The position numbers and the translations under genes are program-made. Positions 11,295 through 22,673 of a stretch of 64,000 bases of DNA are shown one piece after another. Location: the NCBI GenBank assembly GCA_003988855.1, contig QYAI01000008.1:186001-250000 (forward strand). The letters are read 5' to 3'. Positions within the stretch are counted from its first letter, which is position 1, and each line of letters opens with the position of its first letter. The notes below the pieces were generated by a model. That model did not search any database and was not told the origin of the DNA. It worked only from the letters and a program-made list of their open reading frames with translations. Origin of the DNA: Arachnopeziza araneosa. Lineage: Eukaryota; Ascomycota; Leotiomycetes; Helotiales; Arachnopezizaceae.

Positions 11295-14200
11295 TTATTG
11301 ATGACCACTATCCATTGAAGATTTCGGTGACATTGGTTGGCGATTGAAAACACTGCGACCGAGGGTTTTGAGAACGCCAACACTCTCTGGTGTAGCGGTC
11401 TCTGGCCCATTGACATAGATGCTTGTGAAGGGTTCGATTTTGATGCGACAGAAGAGGGTCGAGAACAAGAATTGATCCCCATTATTATCATTGAGTGGGA
11501 GTGTACGATAGCCTTGCTTGAGGCTGCTCAGTTTAGCAGTGTAAACAGCGAGCGGCATTCCCTTCTCGTTATAGTTCTGACCATCATTGGAACATCTGAC
11601 AGTCCAGCGAACAAACACCAGCTCAGGGTACTTGGTTGTGAGAGCAAAGTTGAACTTCTTGTCAAAGATGGGGTTGAATCCATTTTCTTGGATGATCTGG
11701 GTTCGCCTTCTGTGAGGCGCTCCAAGACCCGAGGAGCCATCTTTACCAGAAGCATCCAGGCCGCCTTCACCGATGACACCCTTACTATCCTTGGACTTGT
11801 CGTCTGCATGGTACACTTCAACTTCGACATAAGGATCAACGCTTCGATTGGCAGCGAGTCCTTTGGGTCGCATGAGTTGTTGTGCTGATATGACATCGAT
11901 GGAGAAGTTGACATTCTTGCGCTCGCGTTTCACGTGACCTTCACCAGCTTCTTCCGGAACATTGGGGATCATTTTGATCTGTCGAAGTTCGCTGGGTTTG
12001 AGAACATAGCCTGATTGGTCCTTGCCAGATGCGAACATGGCGTCGTTGATTTGCATGCCCAAGTCATAAGTCTGCCAGTTCAGCGCCACCATTTGAACAC
12101 CACGACGCCAATACTTGAGCGGGTCGAAGTTGGTGGATGCAACACGCCAGCCGTTGGGATAAACTCGCATCATATGACGCATGTTATGGCGTGTGATGGC
12201 ACGTCTGTCGTCATGTGTCTTTGAGTTCTTGTCAAAGGTGCTTTCCATGAACGAGTAAATGTGGTTATATGACTTTCCCTCAGGATCATCAAATCCATGA
12301 AATTTAAGTCCGGCACTATATACGCCGAGTTCTCCGAGAACCTTGATGATATTACTGGTTTTGTTCTTCCTATTGCTTTCCTTGGCCCGGGCGACGTCCT
12401 CGGCCAAACCCTCACTGTCGCTTGTGCCGCTGCTCAAGCTGTCGGGACCTTCGCTTCCGGAGTACCTAAGCTGACTGTGGCTGATAACCTTATTCGTCCG
12501 CGTGTATGGACTCGGGGGTAAAAGACCGGCTGAAACGGTAGAGTTGTCAAGTTGCGTAGGCCGAACATAGGGAGAATTTAAGCTGTTTCCCCGATTTCTT
12601 CCGGTCCGGCCTTCAATAGGAGTCTCTTCAAATACTCGAGGCTTCTTGACCTTGATGAGAATCCGATACATCAGTTGTGATGGTGTTGGGAGTTGTTCAA
12701 TCGAGGGATCGAGCGGCTGAGTAACCAGTTTCGCGCCGCAGGTCTCTTTGATGATCTCGGCCATCATGGCCTGTTGTTGTGAATTACAGTGAACTTCGAG
12801 CGAGATCCAGAGGGGATATGGTGACTTAGCGAAGGCATATTTGCTTATGGTGGACATGACATCTGCGAAAGATACTTGACTGGTGAGAGTCCTACCATGC
12901 ATGACAACAGGTCCTTCGCTCCCATTCCAGCAATCAACCTCAACACAGCGACAGCCTCGGTTCAAAGCCGAGATGTATGCTTCGACGCTTGACTGGCCAG
13001 CTACCTGACGACCTAGCAGATATGTATTGTGTGAGCTGGAGATGAAGTACTCATTCATCGGCCTGTTGAGTGGGATTTCGGGTGGCAGATTTGACATGGG
13101 AACGTTGAAAGTCGAGATGAAGAAGCTGGAGAGCGCCGACTCGTTCATCCTTGCGATCTCTCCGTCACGAGCATCCTGCTGGGCTTGCTCCTTTGATTTG
13201 GATCGGCGCACAAACTTCTCGAAAACGCTCTCCCAATGAGCACGATCAGCACCAACATCCTCACCTTGAATGTCACTCAGGAATCGAAAGAACTCGCCAA
13301 TAGTGATTCCTTTGGCTGTATCCGAGGCGAGTTCCCGATAGATTGCCCGAATATCCTCTCGCTTCTTCATCAACTTGACAAATTCTTGGAACTCGGCGAA
13401 AGTCAGACGCCCAGTTCGGTTAACGTCCGCTTGAGCGAAGCGGGACTTGATATAGTTGGAAGAACCGTGAATGTGGAGCGAGCGACAAAGTCGTTCGACA
13501 CCGACAACGTCGAGATCCTCGTCTTCCTCGGAATGAGTTTTATCCTTGAAAACCTTGTTCATCTCACTTTGCCAGTAAGCTCTCACAGCTTTATCATGGA
13601 AAGAGGAAAGAGATGCCATAAGTTCTTGGCGATGCTTGGAGATAGCGTCGAGGGTGGAAGTCCAGAGGTCGAAAGTCTGCTCATCATTCGCAATCAGGTG
13701 CATTGCCTTTTGAGAGCGGCCATTGGACTTATCCGGAACGGCATAAATAATCGAGAAGAATCTTGGCTCATCTTCTTCCGAGACACCACAGTCTTGACGG
13801 TAGTTGCGTGCGTTCGACCCCACTCGGATATCTTTGATATCATCAATATAAAAATGTTTCGAAGGCCGATTTTTGTCCCACGACACCTTGGCTGCCTCAT
13901 TTTCAAGGACAAAGGTCAATAGCTTCTTCTTCTTCTTCTTGGTTACCTTCATCATGTTTGTGCCTTGGAGAAGGATAGAGGGAATGACGGGGCCTGTCGT
14001 AGGGTTAGATGTCGTTGACCCGATGGAGGCCGTTGTGCTTGGGTAGTCGCGGAAGCTATCGATTGCAACCGGGGCGTTGTAGTATTCCTTGTAATCTTCC
14101 ATGAGATCGTCATCGGAGTCGGCAAACAAGGCTCCTCTTCCACCTTCCGGTGCGGTATTGGTACTGTCACTCCTCCGGCGCATGATAACTGGGCCCGAAC

Positions 14201-14687
14201 TGTGGTCTCGGCTCATGGCAGTAGAAGATGACTGGCGGCGGCGACCGGCAAACTGGGATGCTTTGTTTGACAGTCGTCTTATGATGCCAGGAGACTTGCT
14301 GATCGCCATAGCCTCGCTCATTGCACTCTGACTCGACTTCCGTGATACAATTGATTCGGGTAGTTCGAGCGGAGGTAGATTATATTCGGCCTCACGGCCA
14401 CGGAGCCCTTCTGGCGAGCCTTGTATAGAGGAATTGTTCGTGGTGATTTGGGTAGTATCAGGAGACATGATAGGTGACGTTTGGAGTGAGCTCGATGTAG
14501 TGACGGACGAGGCGCTGATTGCTGAGGCCGGTAGGGAGGGGGCGCTGGAGTGTATAGAGGAGTTGAAGCTTGTCTGAACATGGCTTGGCTTCGCACGTCT
14601 CGTCGGCGAGGATTGCTTCGATTTGGGGAGCATGGTCGAGGGTTGATCGTGTGTTGTAGATAACACGGGACTTGAGGAGGCAGGCAT
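11295..14687 (-). CDS. PLC1: Phosphoinositide-specific phospholipase C (delta type)
   Basis: This is an intronless frame of 1130 aa starting at ATG 14687. It hydrolyses PIP2 to IP3 and diacylglycerol at the plasma membrane in calcium signalling. Domains in order: a long Ser-rich disordered N-terminus (1-235); a PH-like region with a Lys cluster (about 241-355); EF-hand-like segments (DVNRTGRLTFAEF at 421-433); catalytic X box (about 543-683) with His553 in SSSHNTY, Glu583 and Asp585 in CVEVDCW, and His597 in VVMHGRT; a Ser-rich X/Y linker; Y box (about 775-902); and a C2 domain (about 925-1085). All expected catalytic and calcium-ligand residues are seen, so the enzyme should be active. The N-terminal extension makes it longer than yeast Plc1. 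Confidence 0.97.
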   Translation of the reverse strand: MPASSSPVLSTTHDQPSTMLPKSKQSSPTRRAKPSHVQTSFNSSIHSSAPSLPASAISASSVTTSSSLQTSPIMSPDTTQITTNNSSIQGSPEGLRGREAEYNLPPLELPESIVSRKSSQSAMSEAMAISKSPGIIRRLSNKASQFAGRRRQSSSTAMSRDHSSGPVIMRRRSDSTNTAPEGGRGALFADSDDDLMEDYKEYYNAPVAIDSFRDYPSTTASIGSTTSNPTTGPVIPSILLQGTNMMKVTKKKKKKLLTFVLENEAAKVSWDKNRPSKHFYIDDIKDIRVGSNARNYRQDCGVSEEDEPRFFSIIYAVPDKSNGRSQKAMHLIANDEQTFDLWTSTLDAISKHRQELMASLSSFHDKAVRAYWQSEMNKVFKDKTHSEEDEDLDVVGVERLCRSLHIHGSSNYIKSRFAQADVNRTGRLTFAEFQEFVKLMKKREDIRAIYRELASDTAKGITIGEFFRFLSDIQGEDVGADRAHWESVFEKFVRRSKSKEQAQQDARDGEIARMNESALSSFFISTFNVPMSNLPPEIPLNRPMNEYFISSSHNTYLLGRQVAGQSSVEAYISALNRGCRCVEVDCWNGSEGPVVMHGRTLTSQVSFADVMSTISKYAFAKSPYPLWISLEVHCNSQQQAMMAEIIKETCGAKLVTQPLDPSIEQLPTPSQLMYRILIKVKKPRVFEETPIEGRTGRNRGNSLNSPYVRPTQLDNSTVSAGLLPPSPYTRTNKVISHSQLRYSGSEGPDSLSSGTSDSEGLAEDVARAKESNRKNKTSNIIKVLGELGVYSAGLKFHGFDDPEGKSYNHIYSFMESTFDKNSKTHDDRRAITRHNMRHMMRVYPNGWRVASTNFDPLKYWRRGVQMVALNWQTYDLGMQINDAMFASGKDQSGYVLKPSELRQIKMIPNVPEEAGEGHVKRERKNVNFSIDVISAQQLMRPKGLAANRSVDPYVEVEVYHADDKSKDSKGVIGEGGLDASGKDGSSGLGAPHRRRTQIIQENGFNPIFDKKFNFALTTKYPELVFVRWTVRCSNDGQNYNEKGMPLAVYTAKLSSLKQGYRTLPLNDNNGDQFLFSTLFCRIKIEPFTSIYVNGPETATPESVGVLKTLGRSVFNRQPMSPKSSMDSGHQ

Positions 14688-15380
14688 TTTGGAGGTTTGG
14701 TTGAGGAGGAAGAATTGCCCAATGGCAGAACCTTGAGGTTTGCCGGTAGGTGATGAAGTAGGAGGAATCAGGAGGAGCAGCGGGTCTCTTTAATTGGGCG
14801 CATATCGTCTTTGGCTGCCTGCGGCGATATAGTAGAAGACGGGGCGGCGGGAGCGGGCGGCCCAGTTTGGAAGTGGAGGTACGAGTGAATCTCCTTGGAG
14901 GAGGATACTCAAGTCATGTGGTGCCGAACTGCGCGTCTTTGGATAATGTTGCATTCAGTCGTAGCTCAATCGCAAATGCACCTGGCCACTTGCGGAACTG
15001 TGTGAGGGCTCTCGAACGGGGGTGTGCAAGAGAGGAGGAGGTCGAATATCGCAAGCCTGCAGAAGGGAAGTATGCGCGCGTTTTCGAGATTATGACCAAG
15101 TTCTTGGGGTGACGGGGTGGTCGAAGCAGGAAAGGCACCAAAGCAGAAGGGTGAAGGAGTGGATTGCTGAGAGGGCGCTGGTTGGGACGGTATTCTTATT
15201 TGGAGAATTCCAAGGTGGAAAGGAGGCAGATAGTTTTGCACGATTTTTAGCTTTTTTTAGGCTGTGCCGGGATGGTTGAGTAAGACAAGGCGGCGGCGGG
15301 CCAGGATCGAGTAGGAGCAGCCGAGCACGTAAAACGACGCCAAGTGTGTATAAAATATAGGTCGAGGAATAATAGCGGTA

Positions 15381-15407
15381 TTATTATTATGATGATGATG
15401 ATGATGG
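15381..15407. repeat. TTA/GAT trinucleotide repeat
   Basis: A short run of TTATTATTAT is followed by (GAT)n. It is simple sequence in the presumed upstream region of PLC1. Confidence 0.8.
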
Positions 15408-15574
15408 ACGGCGACCCTGGCACGACGCGAGTGGGAGAGCAGCAGCGCGCGGATGAGGGGTGCAGCGAAGTGAGGTGAGGTGAGGTGATGTTTTCGGCTT
15501 TGCATTCCCTGTTCCCTGGGGGAGAGCGGTCGTCCCATCCAAGCTTCCTGCTCTTGTGCTTTCGATCTCCTCCT

Positions 15575-15605
15575 GGCTGCTGCGGCTGCTGCTGCTGCTG
15601 CTGCT
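15575..15605. repeat. CTG trinucleotide repeat
   Basis: An interrupted CTG run of about nine units in non-coding sequence. Similar CTC (16683-16702) and ATG/CTG (16907-16940) runs lie 1.1-1.3 kb further on. Confidence 0.8.
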
Positions 15606-18600
15606 ATTCTCCTCGACTGGCTGGAGGTACGACGCAGTGATGGGAAGATGATCTGATGCGCTGCAATCTGACGAGCTGTCTCGTCGTCTTCTGGCAACAA
15701 CGGCACTGATTGTATCCACGTCCAGGCGGAAAGCAGGACCGGCTCCAATAATAAATGAAAATGGGTTGCTGTGGTGGGGGTCCTCGATCCTTTGAGCCCT
15801 CCCAGGGAACAAAGTGCAGCAGCCGGAGTCGTAGTAGGTAGTTAGGAGCAGCAGGACACTGGACGCTGAGGTCAGAACTGAACCGCACCGCACGCCAAGA
15901 GATGGTCTCAGAGAGGCAATGCACTGATCCGCGCGCGAGAGAGAGATGTACGGTGCTGATGTATGAGCAGCGGGCCCTTTTCTCGACGCTTTTCAGGACG
16001 AGAGGCGGACATCAAGTACCACGACCCACAGGAGCTGCCTCGACTCAGAAGAATGGCGTCAAAGGGGCCGCACAGCATGGTGACAAGACTCTTTCCCATC
16101 TGGTCCGACGCTTTTCACCGCTCCTATTACTGTTTGGCATTATGGGCACTTTTTGATCTCGTGGACACTTTCGGGGACAATGGAGCAAGGGAGAGCTGCT
16201 TCAGGTACGACTGCTGGCTGCCCAATGGCATGGCCGAGGCGACCACAAGGCCGCCCTTTGGTGCTTCACCGCTCGGGACTACCCACCTGAACGGTCTCAA
16301 CAGCAGCGTCGTTCCCAAGATCGCGCTCTTCCTCGCTCGGCGGTGATCTGGCATGTCGGCGCTCTTCTGCCTGCGCTCTTTGTTCAAGCCCCCATCGCCG
16401 ACTCGTATCGCCCGGCCAGGGCAGCACGTTACCCACCCACAGCGCTTGGCGCCGCTGGGCTGTTGGCTGGCGCGAAGAAAAGGAAAAAAATTCCCCATGG
16501 TGCTTTCGCTTCAATAATTCACCCCAAAAACAGTGGCAGAGGGGAGCGCGTCATAGGCACAGGGATGCCGGCTTTGACTGGCTCGTTTCAAACGATTCAA
16601 CATGGGGCGCGCTGTCATGCACGATGCCCTCCATTGTCCCTTATCGCCTTGCGTCGTTTTGCGGAGAGCGATCTGACTGCCGTCCTCCTCCTCCTCCTCC
16701 TCCCAAACCGACGGTTGCACCCTCGATCACGCTGTCCCTCCCCTTTGCATAATCAATATGTGATGATGGCGCGGGGTTCTAGACCAGCACAGCCCATCAG
16801 AAGAGCTTCCTTTTCTCAGTCTGCAGACGCATGGCTGCATCGCGCTGCTTCTGCGGTTCGTATGAGCGACATGAGCATGTCCCCTACCCGCCGCCGGAGC
16901 GAGCATGAATGATGATGATGCTGCTGCTGTTGCTGCTGCTCTTGCGATTCAGTGGGTCTCGTAGCTCCTTAGCAACTGCTGCAAAGAAATCTTGGACAAA
17001 CCGGGCGGTGCACCAGCGACCACTCTCGAGGATCAGCAGCTTCAGGCACGGAGGGCAAAGGCACTGGCCCAATGACCAGCCCCAGCAGTCCCCCACCCCT
17101 CGTTTTTAGCGTGCGCACCATGTGCGGCCCCTGCCCATCTCAGCAGGTGCACGTCAAAAGCAGCATCGCAAGTTACACAACCTGCTCTCCGTTCTTGGAG
17201 CGACTCTTCACTTGGCCAATGGAGCACACGAAGAGCATGATAACCTGAAAGGAACCGCAGCGCTTGTGACGAGAACGGCCCCGATATATTGAGTGGTATT
17301 ATTGACGAGAAACCAAGCAGAACGACAGAACCCTCCTTATCTTCCGCCCGACTCCGAAATAGCTCCTCTGCAATCAGAACTGACCGTCGCCGTCAAGACC
17401 CACCGGCGGTCTGGGTTCGTCTCTTGTTGGTGCAGAGGGTTCATCTCGATTGTGATCTCTGGACTGCAGCTCATCTTGGCCTGGCAGGAGAGCAAAAGGC
17501 GAGGGTAGCGTCGGAGGAAGCCAGACGATAGGTCGAGATGCCCAGCAACGACAGCAACAAACCGTGATGATGAGGTTTTCAGCACTCCCTGCTGAGGCGG
17601 GGCAGACTTGACGCTGCTTTTCGTCATCAGCCATCCTGCTTCAGGTTACCCCTGGGCCCCTTACCAGACCGCTGGAGATTCGCACGTCCTCTGGCCCACC
17701 ACCATCTCTCCCATTCCGCCAATCGATCCGCACCGTTGGACGCTCCTCTGTGTGGGGAGACCTGACACCTAATTTTTGAGTTCTCCGGGTCCGCTCGGAT
17801 CGAGGGAAAGGCGTTGAGCCAGACACAGTCAGCAGCATGGAAACTCGTGGGGTGAGTGCCGATATACAATGCGCGTGAGGAGGACAACGGACATCGTCTG
17901 ATTCAGACTGCACGGGCGGTCCGCAATCTCAGCGAGGAAATGGCCTGCCATCACCGCACCTAGGCAGCTTAGGTGCTGCGGCGGTGGTGATGACCTTTTT
18001 GTCAAACCAAAGAGGGGTGGAAGATGCGGCATCTCCAGATTGAATCATGATACGCTGTGAAAGTGACCCCCAACCCAGCGCCAGGATTGGGATTCGCCGC
18101 CTGCAACAAGCAACACCGCAGCACAAATGATGCAAACGAGAGGCACTGAGGCGTAGTGCTAAGGCTGGCGTAACTTGCAACGCGTCGCAGCTTGGTGATT
18201 GTCATTGATAGTCATTTTACAGCCAACCATGCCATGGGATGGTATCTTGGCCAGCCAAACAGGAAACTCAACCTGGTCCATGAGTCTGCCTGTCCCGGCG
18301 ACTTCAAGACTCTCTGGGCATCATCCTTTGTTGTCCCTTCTTAGTGTGGCTCCTGTACTTCGCTCCCTAATAGGCTGCATGTCCCAGAAGAGGAGCCGAG
18401 GACTTCAGCAAGAGCCCATAGAACGGCATAACGAGGAGGCCTCCAAGTGGTCCTCTAAGACTTCCCCTTTGAATATCAAGACGCAGAAATGAGCTCGTGT
18501 TGCACCGTTACACTGATTCAAATGACACATCTCGCGTCCAAAGCAAGCAAGAATGTCCGAAAGCAATGATGCAGATTATTGTATCAAGGCGGGCATCGAC

Positions 18601-21600
18601 ACAGGGAATAATGGAGCACTATACCCGCCTCATCCGATGGAGGCTGTTGATAGGCTTGCCAATTCAAGGGTAGGAGGAAACAGCCTTCCTCCCTGTTTAA
18701 TCCTTTCGCCTTCTGGAAGGCGCAAACCCTAGCAATCCACATGTTTGACATATGCGCCTCCGGAGATGATCGACGCCTCCAAGCCCCCTTTGCCATCTTT
18801 CAGATCAACTTCAGCGACCACCATCTGACGTCTTTAAAAATAGAAGCTCTGGGGAGAATCATCTGCAAGTTGTCAGATCCTTATCCGCAAGTCTCCTCGC
18901 GGATACACCGGACCTTACTCTCACCCCCATTTTTGAAGCATGTACTGCTTTGAACGAGGCTGAGAGGATGCGAGAGTTCGTGCCCTGCAAAATCTAGAAC
19001 CTCACTGAGCGTACAAGAAGCCTACCTCGAAGCACGCTGGTCCAAAGTTGCAAACCAGGTCGCATTCTTCGAGATCACTCTATCCAGCGTCGTACTCGGT
19101 GAGAGTATGATCAATTGATTCTTCTCAGATTCCATGCAGTCCCCTTCCACCAAGTTGTGGCTGGCTCATCGTCCTAAATCTACATGCAATAGTGTGCTCG
19201 GATGCTCTAATATCCCACAAGTCTGACATCAGCTTTCAGGCATCAAGACTTCTGAATTTCGGCATTTTCCTCTGTATTTTTGACCATGTACTACTGTACT
19301 CTCCTGCATCGAATCGTTTTCGATGGCAGTGCTCGGCTCGTCTTGCTCAACACTAGTCATCTCTCTCAAGCGTGGCATATTGGTGACACCACTTTTCGGA
19401 GCTGAATCCGGGCCCTGTATAGTCGCACAGCGTTCTGGTGTTACAGTCTTTCAACGCTAAGTGTCGGCCAAGAGGTCCGGGATTCGATTCCGTTCCGGAA
19501 ACACTCGCAGAGCTCGGAGTCACCGCTCGAAAGGCTACCGGTCTGCATGCACTGCCTACCGGCCCGAGGGTGGTCCGTCTACGACGACATGATCCTCCTG
19601 CTTGCTAGATTAGGATACCGAGAATATCACACGAGACAATTTTACCCCTCACCATTTCCAACTCTGGTGTTTAACCAATTCAATCTATCGTATTCGGGTG
19701 TGCTAGGTTATGTCCTGCAATGCAATGCCTAGTAGTTCTAGATAGTAAATTCACTTCACCGAACTTGTCATATATCATATCTTTAACACCTCCAACCTTC
19801 CCACAATTCAACCATTGGATAGGCTTCACAGGCAGAATGACCCAACTAAGTATCCAAGAGCCGAAGTTACCCCACAATTTTTACCAACCACTTGTTTCTT
19901 TCGGGCCGCTGCGACAGCCTCTTCTCCTTCAGTAGTAGTGAATGTGAGGTATCAATTGATTTTCTCCAGCAAGGAATTATGGCAGTTAATCGCGGGTTTC
20001 TTGTATTTCCCCCACGCTCATCAGCAGGCTTCACAAAATCAGCCCTAGAATGAAGTCTGTGGTCATTTGCTTCCTAATTCCCGGTCTGACAACAATTCTA
20101 TTGATGTTGATGTAAATTTTTAAATACCTCCTCACGAAATTCCACATCAGATGATTGGGATCATACGACACTCAGACTCATTTGGAAGTATGAAATTGTT
20201 TGGTTATGCCACACAAGGTGTTTCAAACTCAGCATAGAGTAGCGCTACAAATGGAATATGATAAAGATAGGTCTTATTCGAGCTGCGCATGAGGGACAGG
20301 CAACAACCATGCGATCGGCTGATAGTAACCTGCATGCAAAAGGCTGAGTACCTGAGAAGGTGTAATTTCAATCTGCAGTGTACCCAAGAATTTAAGCAGA
20401 TCAAGCAGGTACTTGAAGCTCAAGCGACTTGTAGCACTCCGTTGATTTCAAGGCAAGAGGTACTTGTACCTTGGAATGGTGCAACAGAGCACAAGGACGC
20501 AATTATAGATGCTTTCTTCAGCATAATCCCGATACGGACTATTTTCATCCTCAAAACCCAGTCCACAAGGGACTCGATCCGGAGAATACATGCCGGCCGC
20601 GAGCCTACTGTTTCTTCCAATGGCACAGATTTCGATCCAGTACCTAATATTGAAAGTACATCTGTCCTGCACTACCAGTGAGACAAAATAGTTTATACAC
20701 CCATCTTGGCTGCTATTACGTCCAAGCAGGTTTGTTTTATCCCCGTATTACTTACTGCTTACGCTGTGGCTCGACCCCCTCATTTTCTCCCCTCACCATT
20801 TCACCACTCGATGAAATCCTGACTGCATACGGGCAGACCCTGTCCGCATAGTGTCTGCCTGGAAGCCCTACTCATTCCATGAGTAATGTCTCTCGTCCAC
20901 TTTCACTTCCCGTCAAGGAATTCATGCCGTCTCACACAACGCATTCCTCCTCCACACCACTAATACCAAAACGCAAGTAATCCCTCACGCAAATCGCGCT
21001 TTCTCCATTCTCCGCCCATCGATCGACTGATCCAACGATCGACGAAATGCTTCCCCATAGATCGTTCCCGGCTTGGCATTTTACGTTGCCGCTGCCCTCT
21101 TCAATCCATAGGAAAAAGAAAAGAGAAATGTGACATGCGAGAGAAGAGGTGCTGTGAAGTGATTGAGATTTGGATTCCCTGCATGATGGCGTTCTTTGGG
21201 TGTGATCTTTAGGCTCAGGTCTTGAATTGTTTGGATATGTGATCAGCAAGACCAGCACTACAGGCAGCATTGTATTGATTTGATACTTGATCACGTGACT
21301 CATCTGCTTTATATCACATGATACTTATTTTCACCCTGAGTATTTGATTCGTTTTCATTTTCCATATAGAGTTAAGCTTCAAGAATAATAGAGCTCTCCC
21401 TCTACGATAAATTACAATAAACGACTTCAACATGAGCATGATCAAAGTTCCGGTGCTTAACCACGTGCCTTGAACGGTCTCACTCAGACGCAGAGAGGTT
21501 GTACTTGCTTGCTTTGCATTCCTTGTCCTCGCTAGGTCTATATCTCGATTCATTGTCTGGAAATTGACCGTACTTGGCTCGTTCTACCTCTGAAAAGCTT

Positions 21601-22673
21601 TCATGTTCCCTACCATCTATTCTCTGATACAGAGATCTGTTGGAACAGGAAGTCATCGTCTTCCCATTACGTATATCGTTTGGGTCCCTGCATAGCGTCT
21701 GCAATTATTCCTGGGCATTGCATATTCTGGAGAATTTAAAGACGGCTTCGGATCTTCTGTTACCAGAATGCGCCTTGTTCTGTTCGGTTTTCCGGTCCTT
21801 GCTCGCTGAGCAGCGTTCACACCTTCGTTGTGCTTCGGTCAATCTAAGCCTTGTTTGATTTCACGTCTTTGTTTTTACCTGGATAAGTTGCTGCAGAGTT
21901 CTTTTTGTTTCGTTTTGTACTTTGAACATCAATTCATGACAATTTAGAGGGGTGAGAATAAGTCTTTCCTCGCTTTTGAGATGACTACATGAGATATTAC
22001 AGCAGAATTATACTTGATCGTGGCTGAGATTCCACTGAGATTCCAGCCTGGATGCGCTTTCCTAATCCTGAGATTCTCGTAATCATACATCTAAGAATTT
22101 AGGGATGACTAGAAGGTCTACCAAGATGGTTCGATCACCTGAACTCCCTTTGCTAGTCTCAAGAGCATACAGTAAGTGAGAGAATGGTCTTTTTTATATG
22201 ACATCTGCCAACGCATCGTATATAGTGATTCAATCTAAACAACAGAGGTGGCAGGGATAGCCAGCGTCCGACGAAAGGGAAAAAGACCGGATGAATTGCA
22301 AATCATATGATACAGAAGCCTGCCTAGTTGGGTACGGTAGCCGCAAATGTAACCTCGGGAATTGATTGCTTACCCCATACATCCTCCCCAAACGAACCAA
22401 AATAGCAAGTTAGCTGTGCCTCAAATTTCCTAACGGCTTCTCAAATCTCTAAAGCTTTCATCTACTCCCTACGAGATGTTTTGCAATCCGGAACAATCTA
22501 ATACCCACTAACCCGATGCCACTACGTCCTAGTCTCTCGCCACCCAATCACGATCCATCCCACTATTTGCGGCTCCTTCTCCTTGGCTTCAGCATCCGGT
22601 GGAACGGGTGTATACTTGAAGATCATATGTCCGCCTACGATTGAGTAATATAGGTAATAAATCAGCATTAAGG

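Larger units (their letters stand above)
14688..22673. other. Eight-kilobase stretch without a supportable gene
   Basis: The first 3.5 kb (to about 18.2 kb) is GC-richer than the surroundings, with many overlapping frames on both strands up to 189 codons. None has a domain, signal peptide or splice pattern. It contains TTA/GATG and CTG repeats. 18.2-22.6 kb is lower in GC with only short frames. A tRNA-like B-box motif at about 19485-19495 does not fold into a tRNA. The part nearest 14.7 kb is probably the PLC1 promoter and leader. Confidence 0.5.

Noticed and set aside
15257..15924. Overlapping minus frames of 106-168 codons upstream of PLC1
   Set aside because: Poly-Ser and poly-Ala translated from CTG/GATG repeats. 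Likely PLC1 leader or promoter.
16343..16912. 189-codon plus frame in the GC-rich gap
   Set aside because: Overlapped by equally long frames on other strands and contains translated simple repeats (poly-Leu from CTC). No recognisable feature.
19437..19505. tRNA-like sequence with a near-consensus B box (GATTCGATTCC)
   Set aside because: Only about 66 bases, the T-arm does not pair, and no A box or anticodon arm can be built. At best a tRNA-derived relic.
20932..21303. 123-codon minus frame with a hydrophobic start and five cysteines
   Set aside because: The N-terminal hydrophobic stretch is short and poorly placed, there is no conserved spacing, and it lies in a gene-free interval.
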